Under the pieces are notes generated by a model. That model made no database searches. It was not told the origin of the DNA and saw only the letters and a program-made list of their open reading frames with translations. The position numbers were made by a program, and so were the translations under genes. From Gammaproteobacteria bacterium (GTDB lineage: Bacteria; Pseudomonadota; Gammaproteobacteria; JACKNK01): a stretch of DNA of 64,000 bases. The first letter of the stretch is position 1. Each line of letters begins with the position of its first letter. The stretch is taken from assembly GCA_024234955.1 (NCBI GenBank), contig JACKNK010000003.1, positions 62,001-126,000 on the forward strand, in the 5' to 3' direction. Below are positions 26,628-36,451 of this stretch, in pieces.

Positions 26628-27293
26628 TCAATCGCAGAACAAGGTCGCGGCGTATTCGCCGCGCATCTTCACCGAGCCGCGATACATCTGCGGGAATTCC
26701 TCGACCACGGAATTGCGTACCGACGGCATGGCCATCAGGTGATCGCTCCAGGCGGAAACTTTCGGATATTCGTCGCGTTCATAAACCCGGCATTTCTCAT
26801 TGAGTAGTTCCAGACGCATGAACAGCGGCGCCACCGCGAAATCGACCAGCGCCGGCTCGGCACCGTTGAAGAACGGGCCTTCAACGATCTCTTCAAACCA
26901 GTCGAGTTTCTCGATCAGCGACTGACGCGCCTTTTTGTACGCCTTCTCGTCCTTGGCACCGGTCAGCTCGAACATGTCCATGAACGCGGCAGAACCGAAC
27001 TCGGTCCAGGCCCGGTTCTTGGCGCGCACCAGCGGGTCTTTGGGCTGCATGCTGCCCGGCGTGGCCTCATCGATGAATTCGGCGATCACCGCCGACTCGA
27101 ACAACACCGTCTCGCCATTGACCTTCATCACCGGCACCTTGCCAAAAGGCGAGACATCCGCAAACCACTCGGGCGGGTTGGCGATGTCGATATAAGTGAT
27201 GCGATGCGGAACATCCTTATGCAGCAGCGTGATCACGGAGCGCTGCACGAACGGGCAGAGTTTGAAGCTGATCAATTCCAGGTCGAGTTCCAC
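26628..27293 (-). CDS. Glutathione S-transferase family protein
   Basis: The GTG at 27293 is chosen as the start because GAGGAAA stands five bases upstream. The product is then 221 residues and opens directly with the thioredoxin fold. The longer ATG frame up to 27731 runs through the decamer repeat and into the ygfZ region, so it is spurious. The N-terminal domain has Cys-Pro-Phe-Val-Gln-Arg (CPFVQR) with a catalytic-type Cys, the cis-Pro in KVPVMKV and the glutathione-contacting FESAVIAEF. The C-terminal domain is helical. The Cys-type active site suggests thiol transferase or dehydroascorbate-reductase-like chemistry. The substrate is unknown. Confidence 0.85.
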   Translation of the reverse strand: MELDLELISFKLCPFVQRSVITLLHKDVPHRITYIDIANPPEWFADVSPFGKVPVMKVNGETVLFESAVIAEFIDEATPGSMQPKDPLVRAKNRAWTEFGSAAFMDMFELTGAKDEKAYKKARQSLIEKLDWFEEIVEGPFFNGAEPALVDFAVAPLFMRLELLNEKCRVYERDEYPKVSAWSDHLMAMPSVRNSVVEEFPQMYRGSVKMRGEYAATLFCD

Positions 27294-27380
27294 GGGCGTT
27301 TCCTCGGCGTTTAAGAAAGGTTTCCAAAAAGAGCGAATGGTAACAGCCCATAAGCGTGGGCCAACACAAACTTCCCCAAG

Positions 27381-27440
27381 CATTTCCGGGCATTTCCGGG
27401 CATTTCCGGGCATTTCCGGGCATTTCCGGGCATTTCCGGG
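27381..27440. repeat. Tandem repeat, six perfect copies of a 10-base unit
   Basis: The unit CATTTCCGGG is repeated six times without change between the divergent GST gene (start at 27293) and ygfZ (start at 27526). The 10-base period is close to one helical turn. It may be a variable-number tract in a shared promoter region. Confidence 0.97.
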
Positions 27441-27525
27441 CATCCCATCAGGCCGGTCATTCGCCCGGTCATTCGCCATGACTGCTACGATAATCCCCGT
27501 TCCGCCATCACCCAGCAGGTTACGC

Positions 27526-28554
27526 ATGAAACCCGAATGGAAAGATTTTCTCACCGATGCGGGTGCCGAATTCGCCGCTGACGGCCGTGTCGAAAGCTTT
27601 GGCAACCCGAACCGTGAATTGCAGGTATCCCCGGCCGGAGAGGTGATTTGCGATCTTTCCCATCTCGGGCTGATCTCCGCGCACGGCGAGGATGCCAAAG
27701 CCTTCCTGCAGGGCCAGTTCTGCAACGACATCCACCATGTCGATGCGCAGCACAGTCAGCTTTCCGCCTATCACACTGCCAAAGGAAGGATGCTCGCGCT
27801 GATGCGCATCTTCCAACGCGACCAGGGCCTATACATGGAACTGCCGCGCGACATCCTGGAAGACACCCTCAAACGGCTGCGCATGTTCGTGCTGCGTTCC
27901 AAGGTCACTCTGGACGACGCCAGCGATGCCTTCGTGCGTATCGGATTGGCGGGTCCGAAGGCGGCGGACCGACTGCATGCGGCTGTGGGACCGTTCCCGT
28001 CCGACCCGGGTAAAGTGGTGCAGGTCAACGACCTCACCGTGTTGCGACTTCCCGGGGTGCATCCACGCTTCGAAATCTGCGGCGAACTGGGCGACATCAA
28101 ACGGGTCTGGAACGACCTCAATGTCGATTGCGCGCCGGTCGGTGCCCCCGTCTGGAAACTGCTGAACATCCGTGCCGGCGTACCGGTGATTTATGCGGTC
28201 AACCGGGAAGCCTATGTCGCACAAATGGCGAATCTCGATCGTCTGGGTGGCATCAGCTTCACCAAGGGTTGCTACACCGGACAGGAGATCGTGGCGCGCA
28301 TGCATTACCTCGGGCAGCTCAAGCAACGCATGTTTGCGGCCGTGGTGAACAGCGACGCGAAACCGGGCGATGAACTGTTTGCCGATCAGCAGCCCACCGG
28401 CAAGGTCATCGAGGCCGCCGCCTATCCGGAAGGCGGGACCGCCGTGCTCGCGGTGATGCGGGTCGCCGCGCACGACGCCGGTGATGTCCGCCTGGGCGCG
28501 CCGAATGGTCCTGTCCTGCGTTTTTTGGACCTGCCGTACGCCCTTTCCGATTGA
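27526..28554 (+). CDS. ygfZ: Folate-binding protein YgfZ
   Basis: The 342-residue protein starts at ATG 27526, with AGGT five bases upstream. The longer frame from 27196 crosses the tandem repeat and is not used. It has the aminomethyltransferase-like fold and the family motif KGCYTGQE (about residue 248), whose Cys is needed for function. YgfZ uses tetrahydrofolate and helps synthesis or repair of iron-sulfur clusters in enzymes such as MiaB. It begins divergently from the GST gene and ends just before a convergent epimerase gene. Confidence 0.92.
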   Translation: MKPEWKDFLTDAGAEFAADGRVESFGNPNRELQVSPAGEVICDLSHLGLISAHGEDAKAFLQGQFCNDIHHVDAQHSQLSAYHTAKGRMLALMRIFQRDQGLYMELPRDILEDTLKRLRMFVLRSKVTLDDASDAFVRIGLAGPKAADRLHAAVGPFPSDPGKVVQVNDLTVLRLPGVHPRFEICGELGDIKRVWNDLNVDCAPVGAPVWKLLNIRAGVPVIYAVNREAYVAQMANLDRLGGISFTKGCYTGQEIVARMHYLGQLKQRMFAAVVNSDAKPGDELFADQQPTGKVIEAAAYPEGGTAVLAVMRVAAHDAGDVRLGAPNGPVLRFLDLPYALSD

Positions 28555-28609
28555 CCGGGCATCCGATAACCGCACCGAGGCACCTTTGGCCGCATCGTGT
28601 CAACGCGAT

Positions 28610-29542
28610 TCAGCGAGCCGCGTAAATCTCTGCCAGTGCCGATTCGAGGTTTGCAAAGCGGAACTCGAACCCCGCCCTGAGCAGTGCCGCAGGCATCACC
28701 TGCTGACCGCGCAGCACCAGATCGGCGGCTTCGCCCAACATCGCACGCATGACAAACCCCGGTGTCGGCATCCAGAACGGCCGGTGCAGGGTTCTGGCGA
28801 GCGCGCGCCCGAATCCTTCGTTGCTACGCGCATCGGGGGCAGCAAGATTAAAAGCGCCGCGCAGGTCCTCGTGTTCCATCAGGAAGCGAATGGCGCGCAC
28901 CTCGTCCTGACGATGAATCCAACTCACCGTCTGACGCCCGGACCCGAGCGGACCGCCTACCCCGAAGCGGATGGGCATGGCAATTCGAGGCAGCGCCCCG
29001 GCCTGTCCATCGAGCACGACACTGGTCCGAACCGCGACGTGCCGAACGCCACAGGCTTCCACGGTCGCCGTTGACGCCTCCCAGTCCACGGCGAGCTGAG
29101 CGAGAAAATCGTCCGCGTGGGCGCACTGCTCATCGCAAACCGGCGCCGCATCCCGCCAGCTTCCATAGACGCCGATACCGGATGCCTGAATCAACACCTT
29201 CGGCGGTCGATCCAGGGTTTCGATCGCAGACGCCAACGCGCGCCCGGCGTTGATCCGGCTGTCCCGGATCAACGATTTGTATGCCCTCGTCCAGCGTGTC
29301 GGCAGTGCCCCTTCCCCGGCAAGAGGGGCGCCGGCCAGATTCACCACCGCGTCCACGCCATCGAGGGACCGAGTCCAATCGCCCATGTCCTTGCCATTCC
29401 ACACCGCCAGCGCGGCACCGGCGATGGGCCGACGTTGATTTTGAGAACGACTGAGCAGCGTGACCTGATGGCCGTCGGCCAACAAGGATTCACTCAATGC
29501 CTGCCCGATAAACCCGGTACCGCCAGCAATCACGACCTGCAT
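28610..29542 (-). CDS. TIGR01777-type NAD-dependent epimerase/dehydratase
   Basis: The 310-residue protein has the extended SDR fold: VVIAGGTGFIG at the N-terminus binds the cofactor, and a C-terminal DUF1731-like segment follows (residues about 245-300, with PFWMPTPGFVMRAMLGEAADLVLRG as its core). An excellent ribosome binding site (AAGGAGG) precedes the ATG at 29542. The family includes YfcH and plant chloroplast homologues linked to cell division, but its reaction is unknown. It converges on ygfZ. Confidence 0.88.
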   Translation of the reverse strand: MQVVIAGGTGFIGQALSESLLADGHQVTLLSRSQNQRRPIAGAALAVWNGKDMGDWTRSLDGVDAVVNLAGAPLAGEGALPTRWTRAYKSLIRDSRINAGRALASAIETLDRPPKVLIQASGIGVYGSWRDAAPVCDEQCAHADDFLAQLAVDWEASTATVEACGVRHVAVRTSVVLDGQAGALPRIAMPIRFGVGGPLGSGRQTVSWIHRQDEVRAIRFLMEHEDLRGAFNLAAPDARSNEGFGRALARTLHRPFWMPTPGFVMRAMLGEAADLVLRGQQVMPAALLRAGFEFRFANLESALAEIYAAR

Positions 29543-29682
29543 CGCCTACCTCCTTACCCACGCGCCGAATATCACCCACGTGCCGACGTAATAAACACCG
29601 TCAGCGGAATGGAAAGTGTGGATGCGTCGCCCTGCTTCGACCTACATTGTCGGGCCAGCCTCATCAAAACCGAGTGCCCGCT

Positions 29683-31281
29683 GTGTCCAGACCCACGCCT
29701 GCCACCCTTCTGATCCCCACGCTGAAGTCGACCGGACTTTGGCCGATCGCGCTCGGCACGTTCGCCGGGCTCGCACTCAGCCTTGTCCTGCTGGTAACCG
29801 CGATCGTCACAGGCAATCCGCTTCCGATCGGGGTCGCGCTCGGCATCCTCCTCTTGAGCGCCCTACTCGGGATGCGACTGCTGCGCGACCTGAACCGGCA
29901 GTTACATACCCCCTTGAACGCCATCGGCGAATGGGCGTTGCAGATGAACCGGGGCAAGCTGAACGCCAACCTGGATATACCGGAGAGCGGCCACCAGGCC
30001 CAGCTCGCAGTATCGCTGAACCAGCTCGGCGACAAAATCCGCACCCTGTCCTGGGACATGGCAGCGCAGGTGAGCAAACAAACCGAACCCCTCGCCCGCA
30101 AGACCCGATCCCTGCAACTGCTCTACGACGTCGCCTCCGCGATCAGTCAGGCCCGGGACGTCGATGACCTGCTGACCGCGTTCCTGCACACCCTGATCGA
30201 AGTCGTCCATGCCGAGGCGGCCACTGTACGTCTGCTCACCGGCGACGGTCGCATGCGCCTGGTCGCCAGCAATGGCTTCGATACCTCGGTGATCGCCGCC
30301 GAACGGGTCATTCCCGACAAGCAACGCGGGCTGTGCGGCGCGGCCATTCTCGATGGCGGCGTCCGCCGCGCCTATCACGACAACGACAAGCCCAGCGGTC
30401 TGACGACCGCACACTACATCCCGTATGTCGATGACGACACGGTGGAAATGGTCACCGTGCCGCTCAAACATCGGGAAAAGACGCTCGGTGTCTACAACCT
30501 TTTCGTGCGCAAGGATCGGGACATCCCTGCCGACGTGCTCGAACTGCTCACCAGTATCGGCCAGCACCTGGGCATGGCCATCGACAAGGCCCGCGTCGAT
30601 CAGGATGCCACTCGCCTGTCGCTGGTCGAAGAACGCAGCCGGCTGGCCAACGAACTTCACGACTCACTGGCCCAGACCCTGGCCGGCATGAAGTTCCAGA
30701 TGCGCATGCTCGACGACACCCTGCCTGCCGACGCAGCGGACCAGGAATACGGCCCTGAGATCGAAAACCTGCGTCACATGCTCGACGAGGCCTACAGCGA
30801 GCTGCGCGAACTGATCTCGCATTTCCGCGCGCCGGTGGACAAACGTGGCCTGATCCCGGCGCTGCAAGGCATCATCGATCGCTTCAAACGTCTGGATGAC
30901 ATCACCATCTTCTTTCAGCCGCAGTGTCCCGATCCGGAGTTACCGATCGAGGTCGAAGTACAGGTGCTACGCATTGTCCAGGAGGCCTTGGCGAACATCC
31001 GCAAACACGCCCATGCCCGCACCGTCCGCGTGCTGCTGCGCTGCGGCAACGACCGTGACTACGCCGTGCTGATCGAAGACGATGGCGTCGGCATCGGTGA
31101 ACCGGTGCTCGCCGGCAAGCCGGGGGAACATATCGGCCTGACCATCATGCAGGAGCGTGCGCAACGTATCGGCGGCGAGTTGACCATCGAAAGCGAACCC
31201 GGTGAAGGCACTCAGGTTCAACTGCATTTCAGTCACCCGCGTCGCGGACAGCCGGAACTGAATCTGAACACCGCCCGATGA
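29683..31281 (+). CDS. NarX-like sensor histidine kinase (HisKA_3)
   Basis: The GTG at 29683 is preferred; the frame extends upstream to a TTG at 29647. The product is about 532 residues. Two membrane helices (about 15-65) are followed by a HAMP-like linker and a GAF domain (about 150-300). Next comes a HisKA_3 dimerisation domain with the phospho-acceptor His in ELHDSLAQTLAGMK, and a HATPase domain (DDGVGIG, EHIGLTIMQERA). There is no large periplasmic sensor between the helices, and the nitrate P-box of classical NarX is absent. The signal is probably cytoplasmic and read by the GAF domain. It pairs with the response regulator 60 bases downstream. Confidence 0.87.
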   Translation: MSRPTPATLLIPTLKSTGLWPIALGTFAGLALSLVLLVTAIVTGNPLPIGVALGILLLSALLGMRLLRDLNRQLHTPLNAIGEWALQMNRGKLNANLDIPESGHQAQLAVSLNQLGDKIRTLSWDMAAQVSKQTEPLARKTRSLQLLYDVASAISQARDVDDLLTAFLHTLIEVVHAEAATVRLLTGDGRMRLVASNGFDTSVIAAERVIPDKQRGLCGAAILDGGVRRAYHDNDKPSGLTTAHYIPYVDDDTVEMVTVPLKHREKTLGVYNLFVRKDRDIPADVLELLTSIGQHLGMAIDKARVDQDATRLSLVEERSRLANELHDSLAQTLAGMKFQMRMLDDTLPADAADQEYGPEIENLRHMLDEAYSELRELISHFRAPVDKRGLIPALQGIIDRFKRLDDITIFFQPQCPDPELPIEVEVQVLRIVQEALANIRKHAHARTVRVLLRCGNDRDYAVLIEDDGVGIGEPVLAGKPGEHIGLTIMQERAQRIGGELTIESEPGEGTQVQLHFSHPRRGQPELNLNTAR

Positions 31282-31342
31282 GCATGTCTCGTGCGTCCCG
31301 CTCTCGACTGGCCTTTCCTTGGAATGCGTCGGAGAATGCGGA

Positions 31343-32032
31343 ATGTCCCCTTTTGATCCTGATCGCCCCCACGTCCCTATGCGCATCATTCTGATCGACG
31401 ATCACGCCCTCTTCCGCACCGGTTTGCAGGAACTCCTGAGCCGCCGCGACATCAATGTCGTCGCGGCCGTCGCCGATGGACGGGAAGGCATAGCCAAGGC
31501 GCAGGAACTCAAACCCGACGTCATCCTGCTCGACCTGCGCATGCCGAACATGAACGGCATCTCGGTCCTGCAGAACCTGCGCGATGAAGGTCTGGAAATG
31601 CCCGTGGTCATGCTCACCACCAGTAACGAGGAACGCGATCTGGTCGAATGCCTGCGTAATGGCGCCCAAGGCTATTTGCTGAAGGATATGGAACCGAACG
31701 ATCTGGTGGCCGCGCTCACCGACATCGTCGCCGGCAAGACCATCATCGCCCCGGAACTCGCCGGCGTGCTGGCAAAAGTCGTCAGCGGCGGCGAAACCCC
31801 CAAGGTGGCGGAGGAAAAGCCCAGCCAGTTCGCCGACCTGACCACGCGCGAAACGGAAATTCTCTGTCTGCTTGCCGAAGGCCAGAGCAACAAGGTCATC
31901 GCCCGCAATCTGGGCATCTCGGACGGCACCGTGAAACTCCACGTCAAAGCCATCCTGCGAAAACTCAGCGTCCACTCACGCGTTGAAGCGGCCGTCCTCG
32001 CAGTCGGCCAGAAATTCTGCGGCGGCGCCTGA
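31343..32032 (+). CDS. NarL/FixJ-family response regulator
   Basis: The ATG at 31343 has GGAG eight bases upstream and gives 229 residues. The receiver domain carries the Asp pair in LIDDHALF and the phosphorylation Asp in VILLDLRMPNMNG; the switch Lys is in GYLLKDM. The C-terminal LuxR-type helix-turn-helix is LTTRETEILCLLAEGQSNKVI onwards, ending with NLGISDGTVKLHVKAIL. It is the cognate regulator of the kinase just upstream. The regulon is unknown. Control of anaerobic or nitrogen-oxide respiration is suggested only by resemblance to NarL. Confidence 0.9.
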   Translation: MSPFDPDRPHVPMRIILIDDHALFRTGLQELLSRRDINVVAAVADGREGIAKAQELKPDVILLDLRMPNMNGISVLQNLRDEGLEMPVVMLTTSNEERDLVECLRNGAQGYLLKDMEPNDLVAALTDIVAGKTIIAPELAGVLAKVVSGGETPKVAEEKPSQFADLTTRETEILCLLAEGQSNKVIARNLGISDGTVKLHVKAILRKLSVHSRVEAAVLAVGQKFCGGA

Positions 32033-32055
32033 GCAACGCCCCCGTCAACAATGCG

Positions 32056-32727
32056 TCAAACCACGCAATGGACGTGGCGACGAATCAGGACTGCGCCCGG
32101 CACCAGCATTAGCATCAGTGCAAAGGGAACTGGCACCACGCTCTCGGATGTGCTGTATGCGTCCAGGCCAGCAATCACGTAACCAACGCTGGCACCGTCC
32201 GTAAACGCGAAAGTGACCCTGGCATAGCCCAAATCCGCGTAAGCCAGGCTTCGGTTCAACTCTGTTTCCGTCAGAAACAGATCGGCGCCCCGCAGATCGA
32301 AATTGATGTCGCGCAGCGCGAAGGCACCGGCATCGTCGCCGGCGACCGTGCCTTGGCCATTGCCGAGCTTCATGGCAAAGAACTCGGTGGTGCCACCCGC
32401 ATTCGCATACTGCTGCACGCGACCGCCGTCGCCGGTGTAGCTCTGCCCGAGTGTGTTCTGGAAGCTGACCTGAAAATCCCGCACCACGTTGGTGAACGTC
32501 TTGACGCCGCCGACACCGGTTGCGATCACCGTGGTATCGAGTACGTAAGAGCCGGTAAACGTATCGTTGCCGGCAAAGTATGGCTGCAGAGAGGCTGGCA
32601 CCGTCAGGGGAACCACCTTGCCGCTGAAACCGACGATCACGGACGCCGAAGCCGGGGCCATGAACAGGGTCAGGCTGGCGACCAACCCGCCGAATACCAG
32701 GAATCGAAAACCGCATCTGTTCCGCAT
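32056..32727 (-). CDS. Secreted protein with PEP-CTERM/VPxP-type sorting tail
   Basis: The start ATG 32727 (GGTGG upstream) gives 223 residues with a Sec signal peptide (cleavage after about PASAS). The body is beta-rich, with Thr, Gly and Asp but no catalytic motif. The C-terminus reads VVPVPFALMLMLVPGAVLIRRH, which is a Pro-containing motif, a hydrophobic helix and an Arg cluster. This is the layout of exosortase-processed PEP-CTERM or VPLPA-CTERM proteins. If so, it would be anchored, cleaved and released to the cell surface or matrix. The exosortase itself is not in the window. Confidence 0.65.
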   Translation of the reverse strand: MRNRCGFRFLVFGGLVASLTLFMAPASASVIVGFSGKVVPLTVPASLQPYFAGNDTFTGSYVLDTTVIATGVGGVKTFTNVVRDFQVSFQNTLGQSYTGDGGRVQQYANAGGTTEFFAMKLGNGQGTVAGDDAGAFALRDINFDLRGADLFLTETELNRSLAYADLGYARVTFAFTDGASVGYVIAGLDAYSTSESVVPVPFALMLMLVPGAVLIRRHVHCVV

Positions 32728-32936
32728 CACAACCACCCGGAATCTGACCAGAACGCAAAGTTTACACCGACTTTCGGATTCGTAACCATCCGCTCGCGCA
32801 CGTGAATGCGGCGCTTCATACTTCCTGCCAACGGCGCTCGACGTCATCCGCCCGTACCCTGGCATCCGGACTCCATCGTCTCAAGGGGATGCGTATGGGA
32901 CAATCCACGCCTTTTCCATGCCCCACCGTCTGAATT

Positions 32937-35900
32937 ATGTCCCAAAGCAGTCCGCTGACTCCGCCGCTTCCTGATCGCATCAAACGACGGATTCGCTGGG
33001 GGCGGCTTTATGGCAGCGCCCCGGCCCTCGCCGTCAGCGCGGCGGCGAAAGCACATCCCGCCCCGTTGGTAGTGGTCACTGCTGACAACCGCGATGCGGA
33101 TCGCTATCTGCAGGAATTGCAGGTATTTGCCGACGATGATCTGGAAGTGCTCGGCTTTCCGGACTGGGAAACGCTGCCATATGACGTGTTCTCGCCGCTG
33201 CCGGAGATCGTGTCGCAACGCCTGACCACCCTGCACCGGTTGCCGGACATGACGCGTGGCGTGTTGGTGGTGCCGATGGTCACGCTGATGCAGCGCATTG
33301 CGCCGCGTGCACACCTGGAAGGCAACACCTTCCTGATCGACGTCGGCAGCACCCTGGACCCGGACGAGACCCGCAAGCGCCTGGAGGCCGGCGGTTATCG
33401 CTGCGTCGAACAGGTCTTCGAGCACGGCGAATTCGCGATCCGTGGCTCTCTGCTCGATCTGTTCCCGATGGGAGGCAACACCCCCTACCGCATCGACCTG
33501 TTCGACGACAAGGTCGATAGCATCCGCACCTTCGATCCGGAGACCCAGCTCTCCACCGGCCAAGTCGAACGCATCGCGATGTTGCCAGCACGCGAGTTCC
33601 CGCTCGATGACACTGCCATAGCCGGGTTCCGCAAACGCTTCCGGCAGCGATTCGAATTAAGCGGCAACGACAGCCCCATGTTCCGCGATGTCTCGGACGG
33701 CAACGCGCCGGGCGGCATCGAGTATTACCTGCCACTGTTCTACGACGCGCTATCCACCTTGTTCGATTTTCTCCCGGACGACGCCGTGTTCGTCACCACC
33801 GAGGGCGTAAAAGACGCAGCAAACGCCTTCTGGTCCGAAGCCAACACCCGCTACAACGAACGCAGTTGGGACAAGGAACGTCCACCGCTGCGCCCGGATG
33901 AATTGTACCTTTCCCCAGACGATGCCTTTGCCGCCACCGATGCGCGCCCGGGTATCGCGCTGCAGACCTTCGAGATCCCGGATACGGAGCGAAATGCCGT
34001 CAACTTCGCGACCGCCGGACTGCCTGCATTGCAGCTGAATGCCCGCCTGCAGCACCCGGCCGAGGCGCTGCATCGTTTCATCCGCGAGTTCGGGGGGCGA
34101 ATCGTGTTTGCGGCGGAAACGGCCGGACGACGCGAAGCGCTGCTCGACCTGCTGCGCGATCAGGACATCCGTCCGACCCCGGTCGAGGACTGGGCAGCCT
34201 TCATCAACGGCAAAACGCCCCTCGCGATCACCGTCGCCCCGGTGGAATCCGGCATGGTGCTGGAACAGCCCCGGATTGCGGTGATCGCCGAGGCGGCGCT
34301 TTACGGCGAAAAGACCCGACAGAGCAAACGCAAGACGCGCAGCAAGCGCGATCCGGACGCTATCGTCCGCGATCTCACCGAGTTGCAGGAAGGCGCGCCC
34401 GTGGTCCATGAGGATCAGGGTATCGGTCGCTATCTGGGACTCACCCTGCTCACCATCGGCGGGATCGAGACCGAATTTCTCACCCTGGAATACGCCGGTG
34501 GCGACAAGCTCTATGTGCCGGTGTCGTCGCTCCACCTGATCAGCCGTTATTCGGGCGCTGACCCGGAACACGCGCCGCTGCATAAGATGGGCGGCGAGCA
34601 ATGGCAACGCATCAAGAAGAAGGCCGCCGAAAAACTGCGCGATGTGGCCGCCGAACTGCTGGAAATCTACGCGCGGCGCGAAGCCCGTCCAGGTACCGCG
34701 CTGGTTCTGGACGAACATGAATATCGCGCCTTCGCCGCCGCCTTCCCGTTCGAGGAGACGGTCGATCAACAGACCTCCATCGACGCCGTGCTGGCCGACC
34801 TGCAATCCCGGCAACCGATGGACCGCGTGGTTTGCGGCGATGTCGGTTTCGGCAAGACCGAGGTCGCGATGCGCGCTGCTTTCGCGGTCGCCAGTGCGGG
34901 CAGGCAGGTCGCGGTGCTGGTCCCGACCACCCTGCTCGCGCAGCAGCACTTCCAGAATTTCCAGGACCGCTTCGCGAACACCCCGATCCGCATCGAAATG
35001 CTGTCGCGCTTCACCGCCGGCAAACAGACCACCAAGACCATGAAGGACATCGCCGAGGGTCGTGTGGACATCGTCATCGGCACCCACAAACTGCTCTCCG
35101 ATCAGATCAAATACCAGGATCTCGGGCTGGTCGTGGTCGATGAGGAACAGCGCTTCGGGGTGCGCCAGAAGGAGCATATGAAGAAGCTGCGCGCCGAGGT
35201 CGACATGCTCACCCTGACTGCAACGCCAATCCCGCGCACCTTGAACATGAGCCTGTCCGGGCTCCGCGACCTTTCCATCATCGCCACGCCACCCGCTGCA
35301 CGGCACGCCATCAAGACCTTCGTCAGTGAATGGAACAACACCTTGATCCGGGAAGCGCTGCTGCGTGAGATCAAGCGCGGCGGTCAGGTGTATTTCCTGC
35401 ACAACAAGGTCGAAGACATCGAGAAGACTGCCCGGGAACTCAGTGAACTGGTCCCCGAGGCCAGCGTGCGCATCGCCCACGGACAGATGCGCGAGCAGGA
35501 ACTCGAGCACGTCATGCTCGACTTCTATCACCGCCGCTTCAACGTGCTGGTCAGCACCACGATCATCGAATCGGGTATCGATCAGCCCAATGCCAATACC
35601 ATCGTGATCAATCGCGCCGACAAGCTCGGACTCGCGCAGTTGCACCAGTTACGCGGTCGCGTCGGACGCTCGCATCACCGCGCCTATGCCTATCTGGTTA
35701 CGCCACCGAAGGGTGCCATGACGCCGGATGCGATCAAGCGCCTGCAGGCGATCGAATCGATGGAAGATCTGGGTGCCGGATTTACCCTGGCGACCCACGA
35801 TCTGGAGATTCGCGGAGCGGGCGAACTGCTCGGCGAAGGCCAGTCCGGGCAGATCCAGGAGATTGGCTACACCCTGTACACGGAATTGCTGGAACGCACG

Positions 35901-36416
35901 GTCAAGGCGCTTAAATCCGGGCAGGATCCGAACCTGGCGATGGATTCGACAGCACACCACGGCGCCGAGGTCGATCTGCGTCTGCCGGCGCTGATCCCCG
36001 AAGACTTCATCCCCGACGTTCACACCCGGCTGGTCATGTACAAGCGCATCGCCAATGCCGCCGATGCCGCCGCGCTGCGCGAGATGCAGGTCGAGATGAT
36101 CGATCGCTTCGGGTTGCTGCCGGATGCCACCAGGAATCTGTTCCGGAGCACCGAAATCAAGCTGATCGCCACCCGCCTGGGGATCACCAAGGTCGAGGCC
36201 AGCGACCAGGGAGGCCGCTTGTTGTTCGCCAAGGATGCGCAACTCGATGTCACCGAACTGCTCCGCCTGATCCAGACACAACCGCAGATGTTCAAGCTGG
36301 ACGGTCAAGAGAAACTGCGCTTTGCTATGCCTCTGCCTGATCCCGGCGAGCGCATCGATGCGGTCAATGAACTGCTCGCCCGCCTTACTCCCGCCGAGCT
36401 GAAACAGGCCTCTTGA
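32937..36416 (+). CDS. mfd: Transcription-repair coupling factor Mfd
   Basis: The 1159-residue protein releases RNA polymerase stalled at DNA lesions and recruits UvrA. Seen in order are the UvrB-like N-terminal region (FPDWETLPYDVFSP, RGSLLDLFPMG), the RNA-polymerase-interacting domain (DPDAIVRDLTELQEGAPVVH onward), the RecG-like translocase with Walker A GDVGFGKTE and motif II DEEQ, and the C-terminal TRCF domain (LPALIPEDFIPD). All are intact, and the length matches E. coli Mfd (1148). It overlaps or abuts csiV, a gene order conserved in gammaproteobacteria. The ribosome binding site is weak. The long minus-strand frame inside it is a shadow. Confidence 0.97.
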   Translation: MSQSSPLTPPLPDRIKRRIRWGRLYGSAPALAVSAAAKAHPAPLVVVTADNRDADRYLQELQVFADDDLEVLGFPDWETLPYDVFSPLPEIVSQRLTTLHRLPDMTRGVLVVPMVTLMQRIAPRAHLEGNTFLIDVGSTLDPDETRKRLEAGGYRCVEQVFEHGEFAIRGSLLDLFPMGGNTPYRIDLFDDKVDSIRTFDPETQLSTGQVERIAMLPAREFPLDDTAIAGFRKRFRQRFELSGNDSPMFRDVSDGNAPGGIEYYLPLFYDALSTLFDFLPDDAVFVTTEGVKDAANAFWSEANTRYNERSWDKERPPLRPDELYLSPDDAFAATDARPGIALQTFEIPDTERNAVNFATAGLPALQLNARLQHPAEALHRFIREFGGRIVFAAETAGRREALLDLLRDQDIRPTPVEDWAAFINGKTPLAITVAPVESGMVLEQPRIAVIAEAALYGEKTRQSKRKTRSKRDPDAIVRDLTELQEGAPVVHEDQGIGRYLGLTLLTIGGIETEFLTLEYAGGDKLYVPVSSLHLISRYSGADPEHAPLHKMGGEQWQRIKKKAAEKLRDVAAELLEIYARREARPGTALVLDEHEYRAFAAAFPFEETVDQQTSIDAVLADLQSRQPMDRVVCGDVGFGKTEVAMRAAFAVASAGRQVAVLVPTTLLAQQHFQNFQDRFANTPIRIEMLSRFTAGKQTTKTMKDIAEGRVDIVIGTHKLLSDQIKYQDLGLVVVDEEQRFGVRQKEHMKKLRAEVDMLTLTATPIPRTLNMSLSGLRDLSIIATPPAARHAIKTFVSEWNNTLIREALLREIKRGGQVYFLHNKVEDIEKTARELSELVPEASVRIAHGQMREQELEHVMLDFYHRRFNVLVSTTIIESGIDQPNANTIVINRADKLGLAQLHQLRGRVGRSHHRAYAYLVTPPKGAMTPDAIKRLQAIESMEDLGAGFTLATHDLEIRGAGELLGEGQSGQIQEIGYTLYTELLERTVKALKSGQDPNLAMDSTAHHGAEVDLRLPALIPEDFIPDVHTRLVMYKRIANAADAAALREMQVEMIDRFGLLPDATRNLFRSTEIKLIATRLGITKVEASDQGGRLLFAKDAQLDVTELLRLIQTQPQMFKLDGQEKLRFAMPLPDPGERIDAVNELLARLTPAELKQAS

Positions 36417-36451
36417 TCCTTAGCCCCAATTTGTCCTCAGCCCCAGTCCGA

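Noticed and set aside
27381..27440. CRISPR array
   Set aside because: The repeats are 10 bases long and directly abutting, with no spacers and no cas genes; it is a simple tandem repeat.
27294..27731. N-terminal extension of the GST through the decamer repeat
   Set aside because: It translates the repeat and the antisense of ygfZ; the GTG at 27293 has a good ribosome binding site and begins at the normal domain boundary.
33750..35645. 631-codon open frame on the minus strand inside mfd
   Set aside because: Antisense shadow of the conserved Mfd sequence, with no signal, domain or ribosome binding site of its own.
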